Counted from the first letter of the stretch, positions 36,873 to 47,364 are shown. The stretch: 64,000 bases of DNA from Shinella lacus (GCF_010994755.1 NZ_WHSB02000015.1:83363-147362); one strand, 5' to 3'. Notes: generated by a model from the sequence alone, not told the origin. Numbers and translations: made by a program.

Positions 36873-38195
36873 TTACTTCTTCAGCTCTGCCTTTTCCGGA
36901 TTGGCCGGGAAGGCCTTGTCCGTCTTCTGGCCGCGCAGCAGTTCCAGCGCATATTGAAGCTGGAGGTCGTCCTTGGCTTCCGGCGGCACGTAAGCCGAGG
37001 AGCCGGAACCTTCCTGCGTTTCGCTCTGGCCCTGGATGTGGCCGCGCAGGCTGGATTCACCAGCGGCTTCCAGCTTGCCCTGCAACTCGGCCGGCAGCGG
37101 CTGTTCGACCGTGATGTCCGGCGTAATGCCGGTGCCCTGGATCGATTTGCCCGACGGCGTGTAGTAGAGCGCCGTCGTCAGGCGCAGTGCACCGGCGTCG
37201 CCCATCGGGATGATGGTCTGGACGGAGCCCTTGCCGAAGGACCGCGTGCCGAGCACGGTGGCGCGGCGCAGGTCCTGCAGCGCGCCGGCGACGATTTCCG
37301 ACGCCGAGGCCGAACCGCCATTGACCATGACGATAACCGGCTTGCCATCGGTGATGTCGCCCGGCGTCGCGTTGAAGCGGCGGGTTTCGTCCTCGTTACG
37401 GCCGCGGGTCGAGACGACCTCGCCGCGCTCCAGGAAGGCGTCGGAGACGTTGATCGCCTGGTCGAGAAGACCACCCGGGTTGAGGCGAAGGTCGAGCACA
37501 TAGCCCTTCAGCTTGTCGGCCGGAACCTCTTCCTTGATCTTGGTGATCGCGGCTTCGAGGTCGTCATAGGTCTTTTCCGTGAACGAGATGACGCGCAGGT
37601 AACCGACATCGTTCTCGACGCGGGACTTGACCGCGCGCACCGCGATGATGTCGCGCATGATGGTGAGTTCGATCGGCTTGTCGGCGCCCTTGCGGATCAG
37701 CGTCAGCTTGATCGGCGTGTTGACCGCGCCGCGCATCTTCTCGACCGCTTCTTCCAGCTTCAGGCCGCGCACGTCCGCGCCGTCGATCTTGGCAATGAAG
37801 TCGCCGGCGAGAACGCCAGCGCGGGCGGCGGGCGTATCGTCGATCGGGGTGATGACCTTGACGAGCTCGTCCTCCATCGTGACCTCGATGCCGAGACCGC
37901 CGAATTCGCCGCGCGTCTGCGTGCGCATGTCGTCGGCGTCCTTGGCATTCATGTAGGAAGAATGCGGGTCGAGCGAGGTGAGCATGCCATTGATGGCATT
38001 CTCGATCAGCTGGTCTTCCTTCGGCGGCGTCACATATTGCGCGCGCACGCGTTCGAAGACGTCTCCGAAGATGGAGAGCTCACGATAAGTTGACGAGCCG
38101 GCAGCTTCGGCAGGCAATGTCGCCGTGTTGATGACGCTCATGGCGGTCGCACCCATCAGTGCACCGACGATCACAAGTGAAGCCCTACGTATCAT
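36873..38195 (-). CDS. ctpA: Carboxyl-terminal processing protease (S41)
   Basis: A 440-residue periplasmic serine protease with a signal/anchor sequence (SLVIVGALMGATAMSVINTATLPAEAAG). The PDZ domain is at about residues 90-170 (GEFGGLGIEVTMEDELVKVITPIDDTPA). The S41 catalytic domain has NGGSASASEIVAGALQD (nucleophile Ser) and GTRSFGKGSVQT (Lys of the Ser-Lys dyad). The C-terminus is Glu/Lys-rich. The start overlaps the envC stop by 11 nt, with GGAAAGG ahead of it. Pairing with envC points to control of peptidoglycan hydrolases. Confidence 0.93.
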   Translation of the reverse strand: MIRRASLVIVGALMGATAMSVINTATLPAEAAGSSTYRELSIFGDVFERVRAQYVTPPKEDQLIENAINGMLTSLDPHSSYMNAKDADDMRTQTRGEFGGLGIEVTMEDELVKVITPIDDTPAARAGVLAGDFIAKIDGADVRGLKLEEAVEKMRGAVNTPIKLTLIRKGADKPIELTIMRDIIAVRAVKSRVENDVGYLRVISFTEKTYDDLEAAITKIKEEVPADKLKGYVLDLRLNPGGLLDQAINVSDAFLERGEVVSTRGRNEDETRRFNATPGDITDGKPVIVMVNGGSASASEIVAGALQDLRRATVLGTRSFGKGSVQTIIPMGDAGALRLTTALYYTPSGKSIQGTGITPDITVEQPLPAELQGKLEAAGESSLRGHIQGQSETQEGSGSSAYVPPEAKDDLQLQYALELLRGQKTDKAFPANPEKAELKK

Positions 38196-39615
38196 TGCGT
38201 GCCTTTCCAGAATTTTTTGCGGACCACCACGGCCGGGAATCAACCGGTTTTCCGTTCTTTCGGAATTCAATGTAAAGTGTCGGCTTGTCTGTTTCCAGCG
38301 TCAAAGCGTTGACACTCGCGACCCTTTTTTCACCCATCACGGCAAGTGGTTCTCCCGCCACGACGAATTGACCCTCTCGCACGCTCACCCGGTCCATGCC
38401 GGAGAGCACAAGATGGTAGCCCTCCCCCGCATTCAGGATGATCATGCGCCCGTAACTGCGGAACGTGCCGGCAAAGACGATCCAGCCATCCGAAGGAGCG
38501 GTGACCAGCGCGCCGGGATTTGCGGCGAGCGTCAGCCCCTGCGAATCATGGCCGGTGCCGTCTGCTTCGCCAAATTGGCGCAGAACGTCTCCGGCCACGG
38601 GAAAGTCCAGTTTTGCCTGCAGTTCGGAGAATTCATATGCCGGAGCAATGCGGTTTTTGTCGGGCACCGAGTCGCGCGCGAGCGCCCTCGCCCGCTCCCG
38701 TTCGGCGTCCGTCTGGTTGCGCCGTTCCTCTTCCTTCGTGCGGGCCAGGGCGGCCGCATCGCGCACGGAGCCGATGTCGCGTTCCAGGCTGCCGATCAGG
38801 CCTTCCAGGCTGGTGGCGCGGGCCGCGAGTTCCTCGGCGCGCCGGCGTTCCGCGGCCAATGTGCGGCTGTTGGTGGCCGCTAGCGCCTCGTTCTGGGCGA
38901 CCAGCAGTTCGGAGCGTTTTTCCTCCTCGACGCGCAGCAGCATCGCCTGGGCAAGCTCGGTCCGCTCGCGGTCGATGTCCGTCTTCACGTCCATCAATTC
39001 TTTGAGATCGGCGACGAGTTCCTCGGTCTCCTTGCGGATGCCGGGAACGACGGCGCCGAGAAGGATGGCGCTGCGCACGGAGGAGAGCGCATCCTCGGGC
39101 TTGACGAGCAGCGCCGGCGGCGGATTGCGGCCCATGCGCTGGAGGGCGGCGAGAACTTCCGCCAAAAGCCCACGCCGCTCGTGCAGCGAGGCGCGCACGC
39201 CCGCTTCGCGCTCGCGCATGCCTTCCAGCCGCTTTTCGCCGGCAAGAATCTTGTTTTCCATGTCCTTGCGCATCGCGGCGGACTTGACGATGGCATCGCG
39301 CAGGCTCTGGCGGGATTTTTCGAGCGTGGCGATCTCGGCTTCCAGCTCCTTCGTCTTCTCGCTCGAAACCGTGATCGACTGGGACAGCGTTTCGAGTTCC
39401 CGGCGCGTGCTGTCACGACGCAGTGCAAGAGCGGCGGCGGGATCGGGCTCGACCTTCGGCAGGGAACCGGTCTTCTCTAGCGCGACATTTCCCTCGACGA
39501 GCTCGGCGGCAATGGGGTGGGAAACAAGGGCCAGCGACAGGACGGCCGAAAGCAGGGCCGGTCGCAGCAGGCGACTGACCCCCTCACCCGGATTAACTGT
39601 GCCGGCTTTCCTCAT
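38185..39615 (-). CDS. envC: Murein hydrolase activator EnvC-like (degenerate M23/LytM)
   Basis: A 476-residue exported protein: signal peptide (LLRPALLSAVLSLALVSHPIAAE), a long coiled coil at about residues 60-310 (many Glu, Arg, Leu heptads), and a C-terminal LytM domain. The zinc ligands of active M23 enzymes are missing: the GxDIA region is GLTLAAN, the YxH region is YHLVLSG, and the final HxH is LYIEFR. So it should act as an activator of amidases at division rather than as an endopeptidase. It is coupled to ctpA by overlap. A 250-bp gap with a mosaic repeat lies before rlmH on the 5' side. Confidence 0.88.
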   Translation of the reverse strand: MRKAGTVNPGEGVSRLLRPALLSAVLSLALVSHPIAAELVEGNVALEKTGSLPKVEPDPAAALALRRDSTRRELETLSQSITVSSEKTKELEAEIATLEKSRQSLRDAIVKSAAMRKDMENKILAGEKRLEGMREREAGVRASLHERRGLLAEVLAALQRMGRNPPPALLVKPEDALSSVRSAILLGAVVPGIRKETEELVADLKELMDVKTDIDRERTELAQAMLLRVEEEKRSELLVAQNEALAATNSRTLAAERRRAEELAARATSLEGLIGSLERDIGSVRDAAALARTKEEERRNQTDAERERARALARDSVPDKNRIAPAYEFSELQAKLDFPVAGDVLRQFGEADGTGHDSQGLTLAANPGALVTAPSDGWIVFAGTFRSYGRMIILNAGEGYHLVLSGMDRVSVREGQFVVAGEPLAVMGEKRVASVNALTLETDKPTLYIEFRKNGKPVDSRPWWSAKNSGKARNDT

Positions 39616-39767
39616 CGTCTCCCGAACGTCCGTTCCCCCAACGCTCTATGCTGATTTGGAGGTTTCGCCAAGAAATCCCGCTGTCGGGAAAACACTTGGC
39701 CAACAAACCGCGCCAAAAATACGGCCTCTGCCACCCTGCGCGCTCAGGCTTGCGTGACGATTGCGCG

Positions 39768-39871
39768 TAGAGCAATTCCAGCAAAAGTGTGCAGCGGTTT
39801 TGCGTCCGGAATTGCGTAAGAACAAAGAAAGAGAGTGTTTTCGCGATTCGAAGAAACGCGGAAATGCTCTA
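39768..39871. repeat. Two-unit palindromic mosaic element between rlmH and envC
   Basis: Unit 1 is bounded by GCAATTCC (39772-39779) and GGAATTGC (39808-39815). Unit 2 pairs GAGTGTTTTCGCG with CGCGGAAATGCTC (ending at 39869). The sequence reaches the rlmH stop codon. It resembles dispersed rhizobial intergenic elements; a related fragment (AGAAACGCGGAAA) occurs near 25090. Confidence 0.6.
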
Positions 39872-40351
39872 GCTGCGGTGATAGGGGTGGCCGGAGAGGA
39901 TGGTGACGGCGCGGTAGAGCTGTTCGGCGAGCAGGATGCGCACCAGCTGGTGCGGCCAGGTGAGCTTGCCGAGGCAGAGCGTGGCGTCGGCACGGTTGTA
40001 AAGTGCGGGGTCCAGCCCGTCGGCGCCGCCGATCGCGATCATCAGGTCGCGTTTTCCGCCGTCGCGGAAATTGCCGATCAGGTCGGCAAAGGCGGGGGAA
40101 TCGAGCGATTTGCCGCGCTCGTCGAGCAGGATCAGCACGGCGCCGTCGGGCAGCGCCTTTTCCAGCAGGACCGCTTCCTCGCGCTTGCGCGTCTCGGCAT
40201 TGCCTGCGCGGCTTTCGCCGACTTCGACAAGCTTGCCGAGCTCCAGGCCGATGGCGGGGCCGGCCTTGGCGAAACGGTCCAGATAGCGGGCCGCAAGATC
40301 CTTCTCAGGGCCGGCCTTCAGCCGTCCAACCGCGAAAAGTCCAACCCGCAT
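39869..40351 (-). CDS. rlmH: 23S rRNA (pseudouridine1915-N3) methyltransferase
   Basis: A 160-residue SPOUT methyltransferase that modifies pseudouridine 1915 in helix 69 of 23S rRNA. Family marks are LDERGKSLDSPAFADLI, AIGGADGLDPAL and the C-terminal knot LTWPHQLVRILLAEQLYRAVTILSGHPYHR. The length and ending are standard. It follows rsfS after 78 nt on the same strand, the order seen in most bacteria, where both act on the large subunit. Confidence 0.94.
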   Translation of the reverse strand: MRVGLFAVGRLKAGPEKDLAARYLDRFAKAGPAIGLELGKLVEVGESRAGNAETRKREEAVLLEKALPDGAVLILLDERGKSLDSPAFADLIGNFRDGGKRDLMIAIGGADGLDPALYNRADATLCLGKLTWPHQLVRILLAEQLYRAVTILSGHPYHRS

Positions 40352-40429
40352 CGCCCAAACCCTGTCCGTTCGTGAGTGCGCTCAAGCCGCGCACCCGCTT
40401 TTCCTCAGCGGACAGGCGTCCGGCGTCTG

Positions 40430-40834
40430 TTAATGGACGGTGCCGTCCTCGATCTCGGGAGTCGCCCACATCCGTTCGATGGCGTAGAACTCCCGGACTT
40501 CCGGCCGGAACACGTGGATGATGATATCGCCTGCGTCGATCAGCACCCAGTCGCCAGCCTCCAGGCCTTCGACGCGGGCATTGCCCAGGCCTTCGTCCTT
40601 GAGATCGGAGATGAGGTGATCGGCAATCGCCATGACGTGACGGTTCGAGCGTCCGGACACGACCACCATGTAGTCGCCCAGTGCTGATTTTCCGGCAATG
40701 TCGATGGTAACGATATCTTCTGCCTTGGAGTCCTCGAGGCTTGCGAGGACCAGTTGAAGCGCGCGGTCGGCGGCATCGTCGCCACGTCCCGGGCCTTTCG
40801 AGAAGACGCTGCGGGCGCTTCCCTTTGCGTGCAC
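40430..40834 (-). CDS. rsfS: Ribosome silencing factor RsfS
   Basis: A 134-residue Iojap/RsfS protein that binds L14 and blocks subunit joining when nutrients are short. The core is LVLASLEDSKAEDIVTIDIAGKSALGDYMVVVSGRSNRHV and GLEAGDWVLIDAGDIIIHVFRPEVREFYAIERMW. The start shown is a GTG (HAKGSARS). A CTG three codons upstream, giving TTVHAKG, has AAGGA at the right distance (6 nt), so translation may truly begin there; no ATG is available. The gene has its own promoter-like sequence and a 5'-UTR hairpin. Confidence 0.9.
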   Translation of the reverse strand: MHAKGSARSVFSKGPGRGDDAADRALQLVLASLEDSKAEDIVTIDIAGKSALGDYMVVVSGRSNRHVMAIADHLISDLKDEGLGNARVEGLEAGDWVLIDAGDIIIHVFRPEVREFYAIERMWATPEIEDGTVH

Positions 40835-40879
40835 TGTTGTCAGGTTCGTTCCTTTCTGGGTAACAGGACAGCACGTCTC

Positions 40880-40939
40880 GTACCGGCATTACCTTACCGG
40901 TACAGTGTAAATGTAGGCATCAATGCATGCCAGTTTCAA
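40880..40939 (-). promoter_or_regulatory. Promoter and 5'-UTR hairpin of rsfS
   Basis: On the minus strand, TTGAAA (40939-40934), a 17-nt spacer and CTACAT (40916-40911). A perfect 7-bp hairpin GTACCGG / CCGGTAC follows (40903-40880) at the very start of the predicted RNA. There is no T-run, so it is not a terminator. The promoter overlaps the predicted end of the nadD transcript. Confidence 0.45.
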
Positions 40940-40943
40940 GACG

Positions 40944-41552
40944 TCACTTCTGAGGGGTGGTTTTCTCTACGGCCGCGCGGTCGCGCAAGGCGGTCGAACT
41001 CAGTGCCGAACGCGGCCCGTGGATGAAGGTCCAGGCCGGTGCCCGGCGGCCCGGAAGGCTCATCGCATCCTCCTCGTCGACGCGCGCATAGTCGAAGGTT
41101 TTCGCCATGCGCGAGGAGAGGTAGGAGAGCGTCGAGCCGGGGCGGTCGATGACGGCGATCGGGAAGGTGCAGGCGATCTTCTGCCAGTTCTGCCAGCGGT
41201 GGAAGGTGCCGAGATTGTCGGCGCCCATGATCCAGACGAAGTGGACGCCGCGGTTCAGCGCCTGCACGCGCTCCAGGGTCTTTGCCGTATAACTCTGGCC
41301 GAGGCGTTTTTCGAAGGCCGTCACCTTCACCCGCGGGCTGGGGGCGATCGCTTCGCTGAGCTTGATGCGCTCGGCAAGCGGGGCCAATTGCCGGTGGTCC
41401 TTCAGGGGGTTGCCGGGCGTCACCATCCACCAGAGCTGGTCGAGCCCGAGGCGGCGCAGCGCCGTTTCGGCGACGAGCGCGTGGCCTTGGTGCGGCGGAT
41501 TGAACGAGCCGCCGAACAGGCCGACCGCCATGCCCTTTTCGACATGCGGCAT
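40944..41552 (-). CDS. nadD: Nicotinate-nucleotide adenylyltransferase
   Basis: A 202-residue nucleotidyltransferase that makes deamido-NAD from nicotinate mononucleotide and ATP. The N-terminal GLFGGSFNPPHQGHALVAE carries the HxGH signature, WWMVTPGNPLK binds substrate, and the C-terminal SSTALRDR is the conserved ISSTxxR-type motif. The start MPHVEKGMAVGLFGG is the rhizobial one; the frame is open far upstream, overlapping proA in another frame. It follows proA after 37 nt. Confidence 0.93.
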   Translation of the reverse strand: MPHVEKGMAVGLFGGSFNPPHQGHALVAETALRRLGLDQLWWMVTPGNPLKDHRQLAPLAERIKLSEAIAPSPRVKVTAFEKRLGQSYTAKTLERVQALNRGVHFVWIMGADNLGTFHRWQNWQKIACTFPIAVIDRPGSTLSYLSSRMAKTFDYARVDEEDAMSLPGRRAPAWTFIHGPRSALSSTALRDRAAVEKTTPQK

Positions 41553-41589
41553 TTTTAGGTAGCGGTCTGCAATGGCGTCCGGCGTCACT

Positions 41590-42870
41590 TCAGGGCCGCA
41601 CCTGTCCGGTGCCGCGCACCCGGTATTTGAAGGAGGTGAGCTGCTCGACGCCGACGGGGCCGCGCGCATGCATCTTTCCGGTCGCGATGCCGATCTCGCC
41701 GCCCATGCCGAACTCGCCGCCATCGGCAAATTGCGTGGAGGCGTTGTGCAGAAGGATCGCCGAGTCGATTTCCGCGAAGAAGCGTTCGACGACCGCCGGG
41801 TCCTCGGCGATGACGGCCTCGGTGTGGGCGGAGGACCATCGGTTGATATGCTCGATCGCGCCGGAAATGCCGTCGACCAGGGTGACCGAGATGATGGCGT
41901 CGAGATATTCCGTCGACCAATCCGTCTCGGTGGCGGCAATGAGACCCGGAATGCGGACGAGGATTTCCGCCGTCGCGCGGACTTCGCAGCCGGCGGCGCG
42001 CAGGCCCTCCACCAGCGGCGCCAGATGCGTGTCCGCAACGGCGCGGTCGACCAGCAGCGTTTCCGCCGCGCCGCAGATGCCGGTGCGGCGCATCTTGGCG
42101 TTGACGACGATCCTTTTGGCCATGTCGAGGTCGGCGGACTTGTCGACATAGATGTGGCAGAGGCCTTCGAGATGGGCGAAAACCGGCACGCGCGCTTCGC
42201 TCTGCACGCGCGCGACGAGGCTTTTGCCGCCGCGCGGCACGATGACGTCGATGGCGCCATTGAGGCCGGACAGCATGGCGCCGACGGCGGCGCGGTCCGT
42301 TACCGGCACGTACTGGATCGCATGTTCCGGCAGGCCGGCAGCCTTCAGGCCCGCGACGAGGCAGGAATGGATCGCCTGCGATGAATTCACGCTGTCCGAT
42401 CCTCCGCGCAGGACCACGGCATTGCCGGCTTTCAGGCACAGCGCGCCGGCATCCGCCGTGACGTTCGGCCGGCTTTCATAGATGACGCCGATGACGCCGA
42501 GCGGCGTGCGCACGCGTTCGATATGCAGGCCGTTCGGGCGGTCCCATTCGGCGATCACGTCGCCGACCGGGTCCTTCAGGTCCGCGATATCGCGGATCGC
42601 GGCCGCGATGCCCTCGATGCGCTCGGCCGTCAGCGTCAGCCGGTCGATGAAGGAGGCGGCGACGCCGCTTTCCTTGGCATTGGCGAGGTCGATTTCATTG
42701 GCGGCGAGAATGGCGTCACGGCCCGCGAAGATCTGCGCTGCCATCGCTTCGAGCGCGCGGTTCTTCCGCTCGGCGGTCGCAATCGCCAGCGGCCGGGCCG
42801 CGGCGCGGGCATTGCGGCCGATCTCGGCCATCAGACTGTCGATGTCGGTTTTTTTGGCCTGGTCAAGCAT
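41590..42870 (-). CDS. proA: Gamma-glutamyl phosphate reductase
   Basis: A 426-residue NADPH-dependent aldehyde dehydrogenase-fold enzyme, second step of proline synthesis. The signature [13 protein letters not shown] and the catalytic-Cys segment [16 protein letters not shown] are present. The C-terminal stretch [19 protein letters not shown] is typical. The start overlaps the proB stop by 8 nt, so ProB and ProA, which pass an unstable phosphate between them, are co-translated. Confidence 0.95.
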   Translation of the reverse strand: MLDQAKKTDIDSLMAEIGRNARAAARPLAIATAERKNRALEAMAAQIFAGRDAILAANEIDLANAKESGVAASFIDRLTLTAERIEGIAAAIRDIADLKDPVGDVIAEWDRPNGLHIERVRTPLGVIGVIYESRPNVTADAGALCLKAGNAVVLRGGSDSVNSSQAIHSCLVAGLKAAGLPEHAIQYVPVTDRAAVGAMLSGLNGAIDVIVPRGGKSLVARVQSEARVPVFAHLEGLCHIYVDKSADLDMAKRIVVNAKMRRTGICGAAETLLVDRAVADTHLAPLVEGLRAAGCEVRATAEILVRIPGLIAATETDWSTEYLDAIISVTLVDGISGAIEHINRWSSAHTEAVIAEDPAVVERFFAEIDSAILLHNASTQFADGGEFGMGGEIGIATGKMHARGPVGVEQLTSFKYRVRGTGQVRP

Positions 42871-44035
42871 GGCTCACATCCCTTCCCGCCTCGGCAAGCG
42901 GCGCTGCCGAACGGCCGGTCACCACGAGGTCGTCCCGGTGCACCATGGCCGCGCGGCCGGCGTAACCGAGAATGGCGGCAATCTCCGCCGATTTTTTCCC
43001 CACGATCAGGCGTGCTTCGTCGGCATCGTAGCCGGCAAGCCCGCGGGCGATCTCGCGCCCGTTCGCGCCGTAGATCGAGACGGTGTCGCCGCGCGAAAAC
43101 GAGCCCCAGACGCCGCTCACGCCGGCCGGCAGCAGGCTTTTGCCCGAGGCGAGCGCCGTTTCCGCGCCGGCATCGATTTCGAGACGCCCCGCCGGCTGCA
43201 ACTGCCCGGCAATCCAGGTTTTGCGCGCCGTGACCGGCGAACCGGAAGGCGCAAACCATGAGGAACGAGCGCCCTCCTCGACCGCGCGCAGCGGATGATC
43301 GACCTTGCCCGACGCAATGATCATGGCGCAGCCCGCGCCCGTCGCGATTTTTCCGGCGTCGATCTTCGTCCGCATTCCCCCGCGCGACAATTCCGATGCC
43401 GCGCCGCCGGCCATCGCCTCGATCTCCGGCGTGATAGCGTCGATCGTTTCGAGGAAGCGTGCGTCGGGGTCGAGATGCGGCGGGGCCGTATAGAGCCCGT
43501 CGATATCGGAGAGCAGCACGAGCAGGTCCGCGCCCGTCATGGTGGCGACGCGGGCGGCGAGACGATCGTTGTCGCCGTAGCGGATCTCGGTCGTCGCGAC
43601 CGTGTCGTTTTCGTTGATGATCGGCACGGCGCCGAGCTTCAGGAGCTGGTTGATGGTCGCGCGCGCGTTGAGATACCGCCGCCGCTCTTCCGTATCGCCG
43701 AGCGTCAGCAGGATCTGGCCGGCGACGATGCCGTCCGTAGAAAGGCTTTCCGACCAGGCGCGCGCCAGCGCGATCTGGCCGACCGCCGCTGCCGCCTGGC
43801 TTTCCTCCAGCTTCAGGGCACCCGAGGGCACCTTCAGCACGGAACGGCCGAGCGCAATGGCGCCGGAGGAGACGACGAGCACCTCGGTGCCGCCGGCTCT
43901 CAATGCGGCGATGTCCTTGCACATGGCATCAAGCCACGCCTTTTTAAGGCCCCTCGCCCGGTCGACGAGCAGGGCCGAGCCGATCTTGATCACAATCCGG
44001 CGGTATTTTCCGAGCGGTTTGCGGTGTCTCGTCAT
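42863..44035 (-). CDS. proB: Glutamate 5-kinase
   Basis: A 390-residue enzyme with an amino-acid kinase domain ([48 protein letters not shown]) and a C-terminal PUA domain (about residues 285-370). It phosphorylates glutamate, and in the family it is feedback-inhibited by proline. The chosen ATG lies directly after the obgE stop (TGAGATG). An ATG 11 codons upstream would overlap obgE by 32 nt. It is part of the obgE-proB-proA-nadD run. Confidence 0.94.
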   Translation of the reverse strand: MTRHRKPLGKYRRIVIKIGSALLVDRARGLKKAWLDAMCKDIAALRAGGTEVLVVSSGAIALGRSVLKVPSGALKLEESQAAAAVGQIALARAWSESLSTDGIVAGQILLTLGDTEERRRYLNARATINQLLKLGAVPIINENDTVATTEIRYGDNDRLAARVATMTGADLLVLLSDIDGLYTAPPHLDPDARFLETIDAITPEIEAMAGGAASELSRGGMRTKIDAGKIATGAGCAMIIASGKVDHPLRAVEEGARSSWFAPSGSPVTARKTWIAGQLQPAGRLEIDAGAETALASGKSLLPAGVSGVWGSFSRGDTVSIYGANGREIARGLAGYDADEARLIVGKKSAEIAAILGYAGRAAMVHRDDLVVTGRSAAPLAEAGRDVSHA

Positions 44036-44036
44036 C

Positions 44037-45074
<1,038 letters not shown>

Positions 45075-45126
45075 CTAATAGTGCCGTCTTCGATATAGCC
45101 GCTTGCCTGAGAGGTCAAAGACTATC

Positions 45127-45987
45127 GTGAAATTCGTCAGCTACAACGTCCAGTATGGCATCGGTCTCGACGATCGGTTCGACCTGCCACGCATCGTTTC
45201 CAGCATTCACGGCGCCGATATCATCGCGCTCCAGGAAGTGACCCGCAATTTTCACCGCAACGGCCATGTCGACATGGTCGCGGAATTGCAGACCTTGCTC
45301 GCCACGCATTATTCCGTCTTCGGTGCGGCCTGCGATCTCGATGCCGGCTCGGCGATCGAGCAGGGCCGCGCGGTTAACCGCCGTTTCCAGTTCGGCAACA
45401 TGATCTTTTCGCGCTGGCCGATCCTCTCGACCCGCACGATCCTGCTCCCGCGCACGCGAACGCTCGACAAGCTGAACCTGCAGCGCGGCGCCACCGAAGC
45501 GGTGATCGCGACGCCGAAGGGCGCCATCCGCGTCTATTCCACGCATCTCGACCATGTCCACCGCGACGAGCGCATCGCGCAGATCCGCTATCTCAAGGAT
45601 CGCGCCCAGCTTTACGGTTTCGAGGGCGGCGCGATTTCCGGTGCGCACGAATTCGGCCTGGCCGAGCCGCCGGTGCCGGAGGATTACGTGCTGATGGGCG
45701 ACTTCAACATGGTGCCGGAATCGCCGGAATATGACGAGATGGCCGGCAGCATCGACGCGCTCTACGGCCGCCAGATCCGCGCCACCCATCCGGTCGATGC
45801 GCTGGCCGGCCTCGGCAAGCGACACGCCGCAAGCTATAGCTGGATCGATCCCAAGAACCATGCCGACCGCCTCTTCCTCGACTATTGTTTCCTCAGCCAC
45901 GGCCTCGTCGAGCGGCTGACGGATGCCTGGGTCGACGAGACCGCCTTCGGCTCCGACCACCTGCCCGTCTGGTTCGAGCTGTCGTGA
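45127..45987 (+). CDS. Endonuclease/exonuclease/phosphatase family protein
   Basis: A 286-residue EEP-fold metal-dependent hydrolase. Catalytic residues appear in the expected order: FVSYNVQYG (Asn), ALQEV (Glu), YSTHLDH (His), MGDFNMVPES (Asp/Asn) and GSDHLPVWF (Asp-His). No signal peptide, so it is intracellular. The substrate may be DNA, a phospholipid or an inositol phosphate. The start is probably the GTG of KFVSYNVQYG; a TTG eight codons upstream has no ribosome-binding site. It is the only plus-strand gene in a 13-kb minus-strand block. Confidence 0.85.
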   Translation: MKFVSYNVQYGIGLDDRFDLPRIVSSIHGADIIALQEVTRNFHRNGHVDMVAELQTLLATHYSVFGAACDLDAGSAIEQGRAVNRRFQFGNMIFSRWPILSTRTILLPRTRTLDKLNLQRGATEAVIATPKGAIRVYSTHLDHVHRDERIAQIRYLKDRAQLYGFEGGAISGAHEFGLAEPPVPEDYVLMGDFNMVPESPEYDEMAGSIDALYGRQIRATHPVDALAGLGKRHAASYSWIDPKNHADRLFLDYCFLSHGLVERLTDAWVDETAFGSDHLPVWFELS

Positions 45988-45992
45988 GAAAC

Positions 45993-46014
45993 CGGGGCGG
46001 ATCGCTCCGCCCCG
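45993..46014. terminator. Terminator between the EEP gene and the GNAT gene
   Basis: The hairpin CGGGGCGGA TCG CTCCGCCCCG is followed by ATCTGTTT on the plus strand. It lies between convergent stops and can serve both. Confidence 0.7.
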
Positions 46015-46020
46015 ATCTGT

Positions 46021-46611
46021 TTAGCGCCTGGGCGCTGCTGGGCGAAAATCGCCCGGCTCCAGCCGCGTTTCGATATGCGGAACCATGGCACCGCGGGCGA
46101 CACTGAACACGTCGCTACATCCGGTGATGCGGAAGCCCGTCTTTTCCTGCACCCGCAGCGAGGCGAGGTTGTCGGCGAAGATGCCGGAGCGGATATCCGT
46201 GCCCGGCATGCGCATGAGGAAGCGCGCCGTCGCCCCATGCACCGCCTCGCTCATATAGCCCCGCCCCCAGTAGAAGCGGTTCAGCCAGTAGCCGAGTTCC
46301 CATCCGTTGCCGCGCCGCTCGAAGGCGACGCAGCCGATATGCACGTCGTCTCCCGCGGTGATGGCGAGCGCCCAGCCCTCATAGAGATCGGTGGTTGCGA
46401 TCGAAAGCCATTCGCTCGCATCCTGCCGGTCATAGGGTGCCGGCACGCGGGCCAGCATGCGCGAGACCTGGAAGTCGCCGAGCGACTGCGCGATCGCATC
46501 CGCATCGGACATGCGGTGCGGGCGCAGCGCCAGGCGCGGGGTCGTGATGGTCGGGCAGGCACCGGGGCCGGTGCTGCGCTCGACGTTCATCGGGGTCTGC
46601 ATGGCGTTCAT
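46021..46611 (-). CDS. GNAT acetyltransferase (RimJ/RimL-like), second of a pair
   Basis: A 196-residue GNAT protein. TPRLALRPHRMSDADAIAQSLGDFQVSRMLARVPAPY is the RimJ/RimL-type start, and the acetyl-CoA binding region is WGRGYMSEAVHGATARF. The start overlaps the upstream GNAT stop (ATGA). The two share fold and layout but little else, so this is an old duplication. The acetyl acceptor is unknown; a ribosomal or translation-linked target is suggested by the operon with rplU and rpmA. Confidence 0.83.
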   Translation of the reverse strand: MNAMQTPMNVERSTGPGACPTITTPRLALRPHRMSDADAIAQSLGDFQVSRMLARVPAPYDRQDASEWLSIATTDLYEGWALAITAGDDVHIGCVAFERRGNGWELGYWLNRFYWGRGYMSEAVHGATARFLMRMPGTDIRSGIFADNLASLRVQEKTGFRITGCSDVFSVARGAMVPHIETRLEPGDFRPAAPRR

Positions 46612-47240
46612 CGCATGCCTCCCCAGCTCTTCAGCGAGACCCAGGTCTTGCGGTCGAGCCTGTACCATTCGACGGGCACCATGCCGCCGACCGAGAGGCT
46701 CTGCACCATGCCGGTCGCCTGGAACTGGAAGCCGCACTTCTGGATGACCCGCCGCGAGGGGATGTTCATGACCCGGCACCGCGCGTCGATCTGCTCGACA
46801 TCGCGGGTGCGGAAGACCATGTCGATCAGCGCGTGGGCCGCCTCGGTGACATAACCCTGGTTCCAGTAGGGCTCGCCCAGCCAATAGCCGAGCTCGACGG
46901 TGCGTCCGTCCTCATGCGGTTCGATACCGCAGCAACCGAGGAAGGCGCCGTTATCGGCTTTGGTAATGGCATAGACGCACTTGCCAATCGCGCCGGCGCG
47001 TGTGCGTCGCACGAAATCGGCGGCATCCGCCACCGTATAGGGGTGGGGCATGCGGGCGACCATGTTGGCGATATTGGCGTTGTTGGCGAGATGGGCAAGG
47101 GCGTCGATGTCGTCTTCGTGCGGGGCTCTCATGACGAGCCGCGGCGACAGTAAGATCGGGCAATCGGTCCTTGGCCGTTCAGGCCTCAGCCTTTCCTTGG
47201 GAGACCTTGATTGGTCGTCCCGCAACAATTCGGTCTGCAT
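46608..47240 (-). CDS. GNAT acetyltransferase (RimJ/RimL-like), first of a pair
   Basis: A 210-residue GNAT protein with a 35-residue polar N-terminal extension, then SPRLVMRAPHEDDIDALAHLANNANIANMVARMPHPY. The CoA-binding block is YWNQGYVTEAAHALIDMVF. The following DARCRVMNIPSRRVIQKCGF is the conserved motif B region. It lies 124 nt after rpmA, behind a strong hairpin, and overlaps the second GNAT by four bases. The target is unknown. Confidence 0.83.
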   Translation of the reverse strand: MQTELLRDDQSRSPKERLRPERPRTDCPILLSPRLVMRAPHEDDIDALAHLANNANIANMVARMPHPYTVADAADFVRRTRAGAIGKCVYAITKADNGAFLGCCGIEPHEDGRTVELGYWLGEPYWNQGYVTEAAHALIDMVFRTRDVEQIDARCRVMNIPSRRVIQKCGFQFQATGMVQSLSVGGMVPVEWYRLDRKTWVSLKSWGGMR

Positions 47241-47258
47241 GGCTCAGTCCTCCAGAGC

Positions 47259-47297
47259 AAAAAGGGGAGATGGGTCTTGCCCCATCTCCCCTTTTTT
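47259..47297. terminator. Terminator/attenuator after rpmA
   Basis: A long perfect hairpin with arms AAAAAGGGGAGATGGG and CCCATCTCCCCTTTTT and T-tracts on both strands. It lies between rpmA and the GNAT pair, so some rplU-rpmA transcripts probably stop here. Confidence 0.85.
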
Positions 47298-47364
47298 CTT
47301 CAGGCCTGAACCTGTAGCGTCAGCCGGGTCAATGAGACGCCGGCTGTTTTAGAGCGCTACCGGC

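Noticed and set aside
40501..40530. Further parS-like CACGTG core inside rsfS
   Set aside because: Only the central hexamer matches; the outer bases do not fit the consensus.
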